Below, in pieces: positions 18,073 to 26,891 of a DNA stretch of 64,000 nucleotides (its first letter is position 1; each line of letters opens with the position of its first letter). The position numbers and the translations under genes were made by a program. Below the pieces are notes generated by a model. That model ran no database searches, was not told the DNA's origin, and worked only from the letters and a program-made list of their open reading frames with translations. Source of the stretch: Lacisediminimonas profundi (GTDB taxonomy: Bacteria > Pseudomonadota > Gammaproteobacteria > Burkholderiales > Burkholderiaceae_D); the NCBI RefSeq assembly GCF_008831265.1, contig NZ_VTTH01000001.1, forward strand, positions 1,054,001 to 1,118,000, written 5' to 3'.

Positions 18073-20527
18073 TAGTCATTCCCGCGAAGCGGCAACCAGC
18101 CAGCCCATCAGCGACGATGTGTTGCGGGAAAAATACCTGAAGCCCGGCGAGACCAGCGTCGACGACCTGTTTCGCCGCGTGGCGCGGGCACTGGCCTCGG
18201 TCGAACCGGAAGCCGACCGCGCCCGTCATGAAGAAGCATTCCTGAAGAACCTGTATGCCGGCGCCATTGGCGCGGGCCGGATCATGAGCGCGGCCGGGAC
18301 CGAGATCCAGGCCACGCTGATCAACTGTTTCGTGCAACCGGTGGGCGACTGCATCCAGGGTGTGGACGACGAAGGCTATCCGGGTATTTACGAAGCCCTG
18401 CGCGAGGCCGCCGAAACCATGCGCCGTGGCGGCGGCGTCGGTTACGACTTTTCGCGCATCCGTCCGCGCGGCGCCGATGTCAAGGGCACGGCGTCGATGG
18501 CGTCGGGGCCCTGCAGCTACATCAATGTCTTTGACCAGTCCTGCTCGACGGTGGAAAGCGCCGGCGCCCGCCGCGGCGCGCAGATGGGCGTGCTGCGCAT
18601 GGACCATCCGGACGTGCTCGAATTCATTACCGCCAAGCGCACCCCGGGACGGTGGAACAATTTCAACGTATCGGTCGGCGTGCCCGATGCATTCATGCAG
18701 GCGCTCGGCCGCGACCAGCAGTGGGAACTGGTACACCGTTGCCGTCCCGGCGCCGCGCTGATCGAGAAAGGCGCCCACTTGCGCGACGACGGCATGTGGG
18801 TCTACAAGTCCATGCCGGCGCGCGAACTGTGGGACGCGGTGATGCGCTCGGCCTATGACTTCGCCGAGCCGGGCATCCTGTTCCTGGACCACATCAACCA
18901 GGACAACAACCTGCGCTACTGCGAGTCGATCGCCGCCACCAACCCCTGCGGCGAGCAGCCGCTGCCGCCGTATGGCTGCTGCGACCTTGGCCCGATCATC
19001 CTGACCCGCTTCGTGCGCAATCCTTTCGGTTTCGGCGGCGCGCCGGAATTCGATTTCGACGCCTTCGCCAAATCGGTCGCGACCCAAGTGCGCGCCCTCG
19101 ACAATGTGCTGGAGGTCACGTTCTGGCCGCTGCCGCAGCAGCGTGCGGAATCTGCCGACAAGCGCCGTATCGGCGTCGGCTTCACCGGCATGGGCAATGT
19201 GCTGGCAATGCTGTGCCTGCGCTATGACGCGCCCGCCGGGCGCGAGATGGCGGCCCGTATTGCCGCCAGCATGCGCGATGCGGCGTATGAAGCATCGGTC
19301 GCGCTGGCCATCGAAAAAGGACCGTTCCCGAAATTCGACGCCGACGGCTACCTGGCGAAGGGCACCTTTGCCAGCCGCCTGCCGCCGGCGCTGCAAAAAT
19401 CGATCCGAAAGCATGGCATCCGCAACAGCCACCTGCTGTCGATCGCGCCCACCGGCACCGTCAGCCTGGCCTTTGCCGACAACGCCTCCAATGGCATCGA
19501 GCCGCCGTTCTCGTGGATGTACCGCCGCAAGAAGCGCGAGTCCGACGGCAGCACCTCGGAATACGCGGTCGAAGACCACGCCTGGCGCCTGTACCGATTG
19601 CTCGGCGGCGACGTCGACAATCTGCCCGACTATTTCGTCTCGGCGCTGGAGATGCAGGCCCAGGGCCACATCGGCATGATGGAGGCGGTACAGCCCTTCG
19701 TCGATACCTCCATCTCCAAGACGGTCAACGTGCCGGAGGACTACGCCTACGACGATTTCAAGGACCTCTACCTGCAGGCCTGGAAGGCGCAGCTGAAGGG
19801 CCTGGCCACCTATCGTCCGAACGCGATCCTGGGATCGGTGCTGGACGTCAGCCCGGCTGCGGCCGAGCCGGCATCGGAGCAGGAAGGCGCAAGCGGCGCC
19901 GGGGTGGATCCGATGCGCAGCGTCATCGAAAGCCGCCCCAAGGGCGCATTGTCGGCGGTGGCCGAGAAGGTCGAATACTGGACCACGGAAGGGCGCAAGA
20001 CCTTCTATCTGGTGGTGTCCTTCCTGCCAGTGCCGTCGCCTGCAGGCGGGGTACTGGAGCGCGCCATCGAGTTTTTCATGCCGGTCGGGCAGAGCGGCGA
20101 GTCGCAGCAATGGATCACATCCAGCATGCGCATGCTTTCGCTGGCAGCCCGCGGCGGTTTTCTCGACCGTGCGCTGAGCGATATGCGCAAGGTGGCATGG
20201 GACCGCGGTCCGGTGCGCCTGGGCACCTACCAGAAGGAAGACGGCACCCGCGTCCCGCTGTGGCACGACTCCGAAGTCGCCGCCATCGCCTATGCCGTGC
20301 AGAACATCATTGCCCAGCGCGCGGGCCAGGGGGCGCCGGCAGTTGCTCCCGCGCCGGCAATACCCGCCGCCTCATCCTCAGGCTCATCCGCGCCGGCAGC
20401 GCTCGAAACGCTGGCGCCACCGGTCATGGCTGGTCGCAAATGCAGTGAATGCGGCGCCCACGCGGTGATCCGCAAGGACGGCTGCGATTACTGCACCCAG
20501 TGCGGTCATCTGGGATCTTGTGGATGA
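18062..20527 (+). CDS. nrdJ: Class II (adenosylcobalamin-dependent) ribonucleoside-diphosphate reductase
   Basis: An 821-residue B12-dependent ribonucleotide reductase, active with or without oxygen. Landmarks are NCFVQPVGD near the N-terminus, RRGGGVGYDFS, the active-site NPCGEQPLPPYGCCDLGP (Asn, Cys and Glu of the radical chemistry), and a C-terminal zinc-ribbon (KCSECGAH, CDYCTQCGH) found in this subfamily. ATG 18062 gives an 11-bp overlap with the carbonic anhydrase gene; the longer reading start at 17942 would lie deep inside that gene. Its place at the end of the nar operon fits dNTP supply during nitrate respiration. It requires cobalamin, but no cobalamin riboswitch is visible locally. 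Confidence 0.94.
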   Translation: MKRDSHSREAATSQPISDDVLREKYLKPGETSVDDLFRRVARALASVEPEADRARHEEAFLKNLYAGAIGAGRIMSAAGTEIQATLINCFVQPVGDCIQGVDDEGYPGIYEALREAAETMRRGGGVGYDFSRIRPRGADVKGTASMASGPCSYINVFDQSCSTVESAGARRGAQMGVLRMDHPDVLEFITAKRTPGRWNNFNVSVGVPDAFMQALGRDQQWELVHRCRPGAALIEKGAHLRDDGMWVYKSMPARELWDAVMRSAYDFAEPGILFLDHINQDNNLRYCESIAATNPCGEQPLPPYGCCDLGPIILTRFVRNPFGFGGAPEFDFDAFAKSVATQVRALDNVLEVTFWPLPQQRAESADKRRIGVGFTGMGNVLAMLCLRYDAPAGREMAARIAASMRDAAYEASVALAIEKGPFPKFDADGYLAKGTFASRLPPALQKSIRKHGIRNSHLLSIAPTGTVSLAFADNASNGIEPPFSWMYRRKKRESDGSTSEYAVEDHAWRLYRLLGGDVDNLPDYFVSALEMQAQGHIGMMEAVQPFVDTSISKTVNVPEDYAYDDFKDLYLQAWKAQLKGLATYRPNAILGSVLDVSPAAAEPASEQEGASGAGVDPMRSVIESRPKGALSAVAEKVEYWTTEGRKTFYLVVSFLPVPSPAGGVLERAIEFFMPVGQSGESQQWITSSMRMLSLAARGGFLDRALSDMRKVAWDRGPVRLGTYQKEDGTRVPLWHDSEVAAIAYAVQNIIAQRAGQGAPAVAPAPAIPAASSSGSSAPAALETLAPPVMAGRKCSECGAHAVIRKDGCDYCTQCGHLGSCG

Positions 20528-21204
20528 ACGCCGGCGCCGGGACCGATCCGCTGGCGGCGGTCCCGGCGGATACGCCTGACCTGGCGGAAATGGCGGCCTC
20601 GCTGATGCGGGCGCGCCAGACCATCCTGCCCAAGCGCTTGCTGGCGCCGGGGCCGGACCGGCGCGAAATGGAAAGCATTCTTGACGCCGCCTCCACCGCG
20701 CCGGACCATGGGCGGCTGTTGCCGTGGCGCTTCATCGTGGTGCCACAGGCGGCGCGTGGCGAGCTTGGCGATGCCTTCGCCGCCGCGCTGATCGAGCGCG
20801 ATCCCGCGGCCACGCCCGGGCAGGTGTCGCAGGCGCGGGAAAAGGCGCAGCGCGCGCCGTTCCTGATGCTGGTGGTGGTCGACGGCGGTAGCGGCGACCC
20901 GGCGATCGACTGCGAGGAGCGTATCGTCTCTGCCGGTTGCGCGGTGCAGAACGTGCTGTTGATGGCCACTGCGCTCGGTTATGGCTCGGCGCTGACCAGC
21001 GGCAAGGCATTGAAGTCAGCGCCGCTGCGCACGCTGTTCAAACTGGAGGAGGGCGAGCATGCACTGTGCTTCGTCAGCATCGGTACGGTGCAGGCAGGAC
21101 AGCGTCCGCGGGTGCGGCCATCCCCTCTCAATTACGTCACCTGCCTGGCAGGCGATGCCGGACCGGCGCCCGACGGCGCCGCCGATTTTCCTTTTACAGG
21201 CTGA
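20524..21204 (+). CDS. Nitroreductase family protein (YdjA-like)
   Basis: A 226-residue FMN-dependent oxidoreductase. It resembles the short YdjA branch: ILDAASTAPDHGRLLPWRF near the N-terminus, a central EERIVSAGCAVQNVLLMATALGYG helix, and a C-terminal FVSIGT. The ATG overlaps the nrdJ stop (ATGA), so the two are likely translationally coupled. The substrate is unknown. A role linked to nrdJ or nitrate respiration is inferred from position only. Confidence 0.85.
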   Translation: MNAGAGTDPLAAVPADTPDLAEMAASLMRARQTILPKRLLAPGPDRREMESILDAASTAPDHGRLLPWRFIVVPQAARGELGDAFAAALIERDPAATPGQVSQAREKAQRAPFLMLVVVDGGSGDPAIDCEERIVSAGCAVQNVLLMATALGYGSALTSGKALKSAPLRTLFKLEEGEHALCFVSIGTVQAGQRPRVRPSPLNYVTCLAGDAGPAPDGAADFPFTG

Positions 21205-21214
21205 CCGGACTTCC

Positions 21215-21613
21215 ATGGATATTTCCAGCTTTGACGACCTGCTGCTCGCCGCTCGCGCGCAGCCCGAGCCGCAGCGCCTGCTGTTTGTATTCGCCGGCGC
21301 GGAATTGCCCGAGGACAGCACGCCGGAACAGCGGCGGGCTTTCGAGCAGGGTGAAGGGGGCGCGCTGGTGCCGCTGATGTGCGTCGACAAGCGGCCCGAG
21401 GAATTGCCCTCGTTCGGCGCACTGGTGAACGAAGCTGGCCAGTTCGGGCATGCCTGGCAGTTGCTGTTCGCAGCAGGACTGCCGCTGGCGCATGCAGTCA
21501 CCAGCGAAGCGGCCGAAGAGCCCCTGCAGCGGATGGTCGAATCGATCCGGCGCGGCGAGCTTGGCAACTTCATCCCTTTCGACCGCCAGGGCCTGGCGGT
21601 GCGGCTAGGCTGA
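21215..21613 (+). CDS. Small conserved protein downstream of nrdJ, function unknown
   Basis: A 132-residue soluble protein beginning MDISSFDDLLLAARAQPEPQ, without signal peptide, TM segment or recognisable catalytic motif. Similar proteins in Burkholderiales genomes are, as I recall, sometimes labelled 'ribonucleotide reductase subunit alpha', probably from their position beside nrdJ; I see no reductase motif in it. The ATG at 21215 lies 10 bp after the nitroreductase stop, without a strong Shine-Dalgarno. It is the last gene of the nar block, and no clear terminator hairpin lies between it and the convergent NIPSNAP gene. Confidence 0.75.
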   Translation: MDISSFDDLLLAARAQPEPQRLLFVFAGAELPEDSTPEQRRAFEQGEGGALVPLMCVDKRPEELPSFGALVNEAGQFGHAWQLLFAAGLPLAHAVTSEAAEEPLQRMVESIRRGELGNFIPFDRQGLAVRLG

Positions 21614-21642
21614 CGCTGCGTTGCTCGCCCTGCGCTCGACGC

Positions 21643-21969
21643 TCAGCGCACGCGCGAGAATGCAGTCGGCGCCAGTATCTGGTTGGAGATCGATTCCACG
21701 ATCGGTCCCTCGCGCTCGGTTTCGGCCCGGGCCGCAAGCCATTCCGGGTCGGCGCTGAAGGCGCTCCATTTCTGCTCCCTCTCGGCCAGGTTTTCCCATT
21801 CAAGCATGTAGAACAGGTCGTGATTGCTTTCGCCGACCAGCACGGTCCAGAAGCCGGCCTGGCGGATGCCATGCTTTTCCCATAGTTTCAGCGTGATGTT
21901 CTCGAAGCGCTGCAGCAGCTTGGGCAGGCGCGAGGGAAGGCAGCGGTAGACGCGCAATTCGTGGAGCAT
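21643..21969 (-). CDS. NIPSNAP family protein
   Basis: A 108-residue small ferredoxin-like-fold protein of the NIPSNAP/dimeric alpha-beta barrel type. It starts MLHELRVYRCLPSRLPKLLQ and has a central HDLFYMLEWENLAEREQKW. ATG 21969 is chosen over a longer reading start because AAAGGA lies 5 bases upstream on the minus strand. The family's biochemical role is not settled. It converges on the end of the nar operon with a 29-bp gap. Confidence 0.85.
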   Translation of the reverse strand: MLHELRVYRCLPSRLPKLLQRFENITLKLWEKHGIRQAGFWTVLVGESNHDLFYMLEWENLAEREQKWSAFSADPEWLAARAETEREGPIVESISNQILAPTAFSRVR

Positions 21970-22140
21970 GATGTCCTTTCTGAGTGTGATGGGTGGGATT
22001 CGGTATTTCTTGCGGCGCCTCAGGATAACGCGACTCTGCAAGAGGAGCCATTACCGACATCTCAGCGATTCCTGTCTGGCGTTTTCCTTTCCTTGCTAGC
22101 GGTTGTGCTGCTTTCGAACTATCGTTGAATGCGACCAAGC

Positions 22141-22337
22141 CGGGACTCGCCCCGGCGGGCGACGTCCTTTCTTTGCTCGCCAAAGAAAGGACGCAAAGAA
22201 AGGCGACCCGAATACGACGCCCCTTCGGGGTTCCCCCGAAATCCGACGGCCTGGCGGAGAAGCGTGCAAACTCGCTTCGCTCAGACAAGCACGCTTCTTT
22301 ATCCGCCATGCCATCAGATTTCGGGGCGTCGTATACG
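22141..22337. repeat. Hairpin-rich intergenic repeat element, copy A
   Basis: Non-coding DNA with nested inverted repeats. CCTTTCTTTG (22166-22175) pairs with CAAAGAAAGG (22181-22190). TACGACGCCCC (22213-22223) pairs with GGGGCGTCGTA (22323-22333), with imperfect pairing continuing inward. AGAAGCGTGC (22258-22267) pairs with GCACGCTTCT (22289-22298). Several frames are open on both strands, as expected from self-complementary DNA rather than genes. Similar sequence is, from memory, dispersed in many Burkholderiales genomes and often mis-called as hypothetical proteins. Confidence 0.75.
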
Positions 22338-22739
22338 GGGGGTACGTCAAAACCGTATGGCTACAGCCAACGCTTGAATCACCGTGGCCCCGATCGACCA
22401 TCTACAACCGAGCATTGATCTGAAAAGCTGATGACCTGATGATCGGGTGATCGGGTGATCAGGCGACCTGATTCAACTTGTGGCTGATCATTGCGCCAAG
22501 GTTCGATCGACCCGAACCAGTGTCCTCAAGCGTCAATTTGAAGCTTCGAAAAACATTAAGAGTCAACGGTGCGCCGGGCATCGGTATAAGACACTTCATG
22601 GGGTTGGCTGATTAGGTAAGCGGCCCACAGCCGAGGGATCATCTCTCGCGAACGTTGCACAGGGTTAGCCCAGACATCCGAGTCTGGTTGCCTATCGAAG
22701 CGGGCGTTGGCCAAGTGGGTTTTGACGGTGTTTTCTTTG
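22338..22739. other. Intergenic stretch between the two repeat copies
   Basis: About 400 bases in which I can support no gene. It contains a short tandem array (GATCGGGT twice at 22441-22456, followed by GATCAGGC). A minus-strand open frame (22556-22771) starts inside repeat copy B. Its downstream part could be a remnant of a protein gene, but nothing in it is recognisable. Confidence 0.6.
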
Positions 22740-22795
22740 GTCCCTTTCTTTTTAAAAAGAAAGGGACACACCCGCCGGGGTGTCTCCCGGCTTCA
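22740..22795. repeat. Hairpin-rich intergenic repeat element, copy B (inverted relative to copy A)
   Basis: A perfect 28-bp palindrome, GTCCCTTTCTTTTT (22740-22753) with its complement (22754-22767), is followed by ACACCC-GCCG-GGGTGT (22768-22783). Read on the minus strand it follows the plan of copy A: CGGGA, three bases, CCCCGGCGGG, then TCC-TTTCTTT, loop, AAAGAAAGG and CAAAGAAA. The two copies therefore form an inverted pair about 0.6 kb apart. Confidence 0.75.
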
Positions 22796-22906
22796 CAACC
22801 ACAACCATCAAACCCAGCCACACGAACCGCAAGCCAATAAGCCACAAAACCGCAAAACCCCACACTAACGGATGCCGGCAATACCCAGATCCTGAAAGGC
22901 TGCGAA

Positions 22907-24541
22907 TTACATCCCAGGTGCCGCCGCCATCCCGGCGCCCTCAACCACCCCCACCACCCGCCGCGCCGCGTCCTCCGGCGCTTCCACCCCAGTCTCCACC
23001 ACGATCGTCCGTCCGGCCTCGTCCCGCCTCAGCACATCATGCCGCCCCAACTGCTGCTCCAGCACCGCGATGTCCGCATCAGACGGGTCAGCGCCGGCCC
23101 GCTGGCGCGCCAGCAGGCGCTGGCGCAGTACCGCCGGATCGGCACGGCAGTCGAGTATCAGCAGTGGAACCCCAAGCTCGATGGCCAGGCGCAGGAACAT
23201 GTCGCGCTGCGGACCTAGCAGGAAGGTCGCATCCACCACCGCTGTCATGCCGCTTGCCAGCACATGGGCCGCCTGCTGCGCCAGGTGCGCGTACACGTCC
23301 AGCCTTGCCTGTTCGGTGTACAGCGCCAGGCGCTCTGCGCCGGTCGGATGAGTGGTCGCCGCCATCCCGAGCAGCCGCTTGCGCTCGACGTCCGAACGCA
23401 GCCGCAACGCACCCAGCATGCGGGCCAGCTCGGCCGCCACCGTCGATTTGCCGCTGCCCGAAAAGCCGTGGGTGATGACAAGCCGCGCCGGCTGCGGATC
23501 CAGGCACCGCCGGGCCAGCGCCAGGTAGCCGAGTGCGCGTGCACGGGTCGCGATAGCGGCATCGGTTTCCTGCTGCTTTGCGCGCAGCAGCCCCACCTTG
23601 CAGCGCACCAGCGCCCGTTCAGCCATTGCCGGATTCAGCAGCCGCAGCCCGCCGTAATCGCCGCTCTCCTGCAGCCAGGCGTCCAGCAGGCAGGCCGCGA
23701 TCTTTTCTTCTCCGACCATGCGCAAGTCCATGATGGCGAAGGCGATGTCGTCGATCACGTCCAGCCAGCGTAGCGCAGGGTTGAATTCAATGCAGTCGAA
23801 CGCGAGCGGGCGGCCATCCAGCGTGAGCAGGTTGCCGCAATGAAGATCGCCGTGGCATTCGCGTACCCGGCCTTCGCTTTTGCGCGTCCGGCGCAGCGGG
23901 GCCAGTGCCGCATGCAGCGACTCGAGATCGCGGTCGATCGAGCGCAGTTGTGCGCGCGCGGCGTCATCGTCCAGCAGCGCGGCAATTTCGTGACGATTGC
24001 TGCGGCTGACCGCGAGCAGGGCGGCAGGATCGCCGTATTCACTGCCGGCTTCGGCAACGGCGGCGTCGCGATGGAACTGCCCGAGCGAGCGGCCCAGTGC
24101 GGCGGCTTCGTCATAGCCCAAGGCGTGGCGCGCAGCACGCTGCTCCCACAGTGCCTCCTGCGGGAAGCTGCGCATACGCACCGCATAGTCGAGCGCCGGG
24201 GCGTCCTCGCTGGCCTGCCCGATGTCCACCAGCCGTGGGGCGCCAGGCGTGCCGGCGATGGCGTCCACACCGAGGTAGATGTCGGGTGCAGTGCGGCGGT
24301 TCAGCCGCAGCTCTTCCTCGCAATAATGGCGGCGCGCATCGAGACTGGTGAAGTCGAGCACGTCTATGCGCACCGGCTTCTTGAATTTCCACGCCAGGCG
24401 GGGGGTGACGATCACCAGGGAGATGTGGGTTTCGAACAGATTGACCTGCTCGCCGCTGGCCGCAAGCGACTGCATCAGTGCCGACAGCAGGGTACGCTGT
24501 TCGAGCAATGGTTCGTTTTCAGGCGTGCTTGCCCGCGTCAT
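22907..24541 (-). CDS. Fused aminoglycoside-phosphotransferase-like / AAA ATPase (zeta-toxin-like kinase) protein
   Basis: A 544-residue two-domain protein. The N-terminal half (about 1-340) has a phosphotransferase fold with the catalytic loop CHGDLHCGNLL and the metal-binding AFDCIEFNP. The C-terminal half (about 350-510) is a small P-loop kinase with Walker A GFSGSGKST. This fusion is a known, widely distributed family of unknown substrate. It is not evidence for antibiotic resistance. It is a single gene on the minus strand, flanked by the repeat region and by the divergent ABC operon. Its start has only a weak purine-rich ribosome site. Confidence 0.85.
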   Translation of the reverse strand: MTRASTPENEPLLEQRTLLSALMQSLAASGEQVNLFETHISLVIVTPRLAWKFKKPVRIDVLDFTSLDARRHYCEEELRLNRRTAPDIYLGVDAIAGTPGAPRLVDIGQASEDAPALDYAVRMRSFPQEALWEQRAARHALGYDEAAALGRSLGQFHRDAAVAEAGSEYGDPAALLAVSRSNRHEIAALLDDDAARAQLRSIDRDLESLHAALAPLRRTRKSEGRVRECHGDLHCGNLLTLDGRPLAFDCIEFNPALRWLDVIDDIAFAIMDLRMVGEEKIAACLLDAWLQESGDYGGLRLLNPAMAERALVRCKVGLLRAKQQETDAAIATRARALGYLALARRCLDPQPARLVITHGFSGSGKSTVAAELARMLGALRLRSDVERKRLLGMAATTHPTGAERLALYTEQARLDVYAHLAQQAAHVLASGMTAVVDATFLLGPQRDMFLRLAIELGVPLLILDCRADPAVLRQRLLARQRAGADPSDADIAVLEQQLGRHDVLRRDEAGRTIVVETGVEAPEDAARRVVGVVEGAGMAAAPGM

Positions 24542-24774
24542 CGTGTCTCTCTCATCGTCCAGCTCTCATCGTGTTCCTCCCATGTCCGCCAGTATAGCGA
24601 GTGGTAACTTGTGTCGGGCCCTGGCCTGGGCCCGGGTGTTTTCTTGTGCTTGCGGGCGCTGCGGGTATACATCATTCGCAGGTTCATGTAACTTGGAATC
24701 CAGAAATAAAATATGAAGCCGGCAGTACATGCGGCGAATGAATGGCCCTTTCATTCCACAATCATGGAGACGAC

Positions 24775-25977
24775 ATGACCCAGGATTTCAACCCGAAGCG
24801 CCGCCTTTTGAGTGCCGCGATGATCGCGGCCGCTGCCGCACCCACGGTCGGCTTCGCCCAATCGGGCGACAAGCCGGTCCGGATCGGCTACACGATGTCG
24901 CGCAGCGGTCCCTATGCGCCGGGCGCGCAGGTGTCGCAGGAGCCGAACTACCTGCTGTGGGCGCAGCAGGTGAACGCGGCTGGCGGATTGTCGGTCAAGG
25001 GTCAGAAACGCAAGGTGGAACTGGTTTCGTACGACGACCGCAGTGAAATCGAAACCGCGGTGCGCACCTACGAAAAGCTGATGGGCAGCGACAAGGTCGA
25101 CCTGATCCTGCCGCCGTGGGGCTCGGCCATGAACTTCGCGATTGCGCCACTGGCCAACCGCTTCGGCTATCCGATGCTGGCGCCTACCGCGCTGTCGCGC
25201 AAGCTGATCGACATGCAGCTGCCGTATTTCTTCTCGCTGCTGCAGCAACCGGACAAGATGATGGGCGCGCTGGTCGACATGCTGACCGCCAACAACGTCA
25301 AGACGATTGCCGTGATCTACATGGACGACCTGTTCGGCATCGAGAACATGGCTTCGCTGCGGGTGGCGCTGCGCGGCAAGAACATCCAGATCGTCGAAAG
25401 CAAGAGCTATCCGCTGGGCGTGAAAGACCTGTCGTCGGTGCTCAAGGCGATCAAGGGCATGAACCCGGATGCCTTCATCGGCATCACCTACCCGCCCGAC
25501 ACCATCCTCGCTTCCACCCAGTCGCGCGAGATCGAGTTCAATCCGCGCATCTTCTACGCCTCGGTCGGCACCGCTTTTCCGCTGTACAAGGCGCGCATGG
25601 GCGCCAGCGCAGAGGGCGTGATGGGCATGGGCAGCTGGAATTCCAGGGTCTCTCCGGGCGCGAAGGCCTATTTCGACGCCCATGTTGCGCAGATGAAGAA
25701 AGAGCCGGACCGCTGGGCCAGCGGCCACGCATGGGCTGGCCTGGAGATCCTGCAGCAGGCAGTCGGCAAAGTCGGACTCGATCGCAAGGCGCTGCGCGAG
25801 CACATCGCCAGCACCGAGTTCAATACCATCCTTGGCAAGATCCGATTCTCGCAAGGGGAAAACGCCAGCATCCCGGGCACGGTCGGGCAATGGCAGAACG
25901 GCGAGTTCGAGGTGGTCTGGCCGGCCAATCGCGCCACCGCCAAACTGATCCCGGTCAAGCCGGCATGGAAGAAGTGA
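24775..25977 (+). CDS. ABC transporter periplasmic substrate-binding protein, branched-chain amino-acid type
   Basis: A 400-residue LivK/type 1 periplasmic binding protein. It has a signal peptide (residues 1 to about 29, RRLLSAAMIAAAAAPTVGFA), then KPVRIGYTMSRSGPYAPGAQ, which is the classical start of the mature domain. ATG 24775 is preferred over 24742 because GGAG sits 8 bases upstream and the signal peptide is then normal. It is the first gene of a five-gene importer operon. A possible weak promoter (-10 TAAAAT at 24707-24712) precedes it. The ligand is not predictable; amino acids, amides or carboxylates are all possible. Confidence 0.9.
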   Translation: MTQDFNPKRRLLSAAMIAAAAAPTVGFAQSGDKPVRIGYTMSRSGPYAPGAQVSQEPNYLLWAQQVNAAGGLSVKGQKRKVELVSYDDRSEIETAVRTYEKLMGSDKVDLILPPWGSAMNFAIAPLANRFGYPMLAPTALSRKLIDMQLPYFFSLLQQPDKMMGALVDMLTANNVKTIAVIYMDDLFGIENMASLRVALRGKNIQIVESKSYPLGVKDLSSVLKAIKGMNPDAFIGITYPPDTILASTQSREIEFNPRIFYASVGTAFPLYKARMGASAEGVMGMGSWNSRVSPGAKAYFDAHVAQMKKEPDRWASGHAWAGLEILQQAVGKVGLDRKALREHIASTEFNTILGKIRFSQGENASIPGTVGQWQNGEFEVVWPANRATAKLIPVKPAWKK

Positions 25978-26015
25978 CCCGCGCGCCGGGCAAGCAATAG
26001 CGGGCAGGCAGGAGC

Positions 26016-26891
26016 ATGGATCTTTCCCTGTTTGCGGACCTGGTCGTGAACGGGCTGGTGATTGGCGGCATTTATGCCGTCATCGCCATCGGCCTGAACA
26101 TGCAATATGGGCTGATGCGCATCCTGAACATCGCCCACGGCGAGTTCCTGATGATCGGCGCGTTCCTGATGTTCACGCTGCACACCGTGACCGGCCTCAG
26201 TCCGTTGTTGTTCCTGCCGGTGGTGGTGATCATCAGCTTCGCCGCCGGCCTGCTGCTGCACCGGCTGGTGTTCCGCCGCCTGAGCGCCAGCTCCAGGTCG
26301 CTCGACCAGGTCGAGGAGCGCAGCCTGATCGTCGGCTTCGGGCTGATGTTCATCCTGCAGAACATGGCGATGCTGATCTGGGGCGCGGACATGCGCGGCT
26401 ATGACTTCATGAGCGAGACGGTCAAGTATGGCGGCGTGATCGTGACCCGGAACCGGCTGCTGGTGCTGTTGCTGGCAATGGCCGCCAGCGTCGGCCTGAT
26501 CCTGCTGCTGCAGAAAACCCTGCTCGGCAAGGCTGTGCGCGGCATGCTGCAGTCGCCGCTCGGCGCCTGGCTGGTCGGCATCGATACCCAGCGCCTGCAT
26601 CCGTTCGTGTTCGCGCTCGGCATCGCCATGGCCGGACTGGCCGGTGGGCTGCTGAGCATGATTTACGAAGTTTCGCCGTCCATCGGCGAGTCGTACACGG
26701 TGATGGCGCTGATCGTGATCACGCTGGGCGGGCTGGGCAGTATTGGCGGCAGCTTTGCCGCCGCCATCCTGCTCGGGCTGGTGGAGAGTTTCGGTACGCA
26801 CTTCACCAATCCATCCCTGAAGATGCTGCTGAGCTACGGTATTTTCGTGGTGATCCTGATTGCCCGGCCGCGCGGACTGTTTTCCCGATGA
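26016..26891 (+). CDS. livH: Branched-chain-type ABC transporter permease LivH
   Basis: A 291-residue inner-membrane permease with about eight TM helices. It contains the family stretches LVIGGIYAVIAIGLNMQYGLMRILNIAHGEF (N-terminal half) and ALIVITLGGLGSIGGSFAAAILLG (C-terminal half), quoted here as regions 11-40 and 229-254 rather than as exact motif limits. GCAGGAG precedes the ATG. Its stop overlaps the livM start (ATGA). Confidence 0.93.
   Translation: MDLSLFADLVVNGLVIGGIYAVIAIGLNMQYGLMRILNIAHGEFLMIGAFLMFTLHTVTGLSPLLFLPVVVIISFAAGLLLHRLVFRRLSASSRSLDQVEERSLIVGFGLMFILQNMAMLIWGADMRGYDFMSETVKYGGVIVTRNRLLVLLLAMAASVGLILLLQKTLLGKAVRGMLQSPLGAWLVGIDTQRLHPFVFALGIAMAGLAGGLLSMIYEVSPSIGESYTVMALIVITLGGLGSIGGSFAAAILLGLVESFGTHFTNPSLKMLLSYGIFVVILIARPRGLFSR

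Noticed and set aside
22096-22423. Several overlapping small ORFs on both strands at 22.1-22.4 kb
   Set aside because: Self-complementary repeat DNA keeps many frames open at once; none has a convincing ribosome site or protein motif.
22907-24541. Calling the fusion protein an antibiotic-resistance phosphotransferase
   Set aside because: The kinase-like/ATPase fusion is a widespread housekeeping-type family; the phosphotransferase motif alone does not show drug modification.
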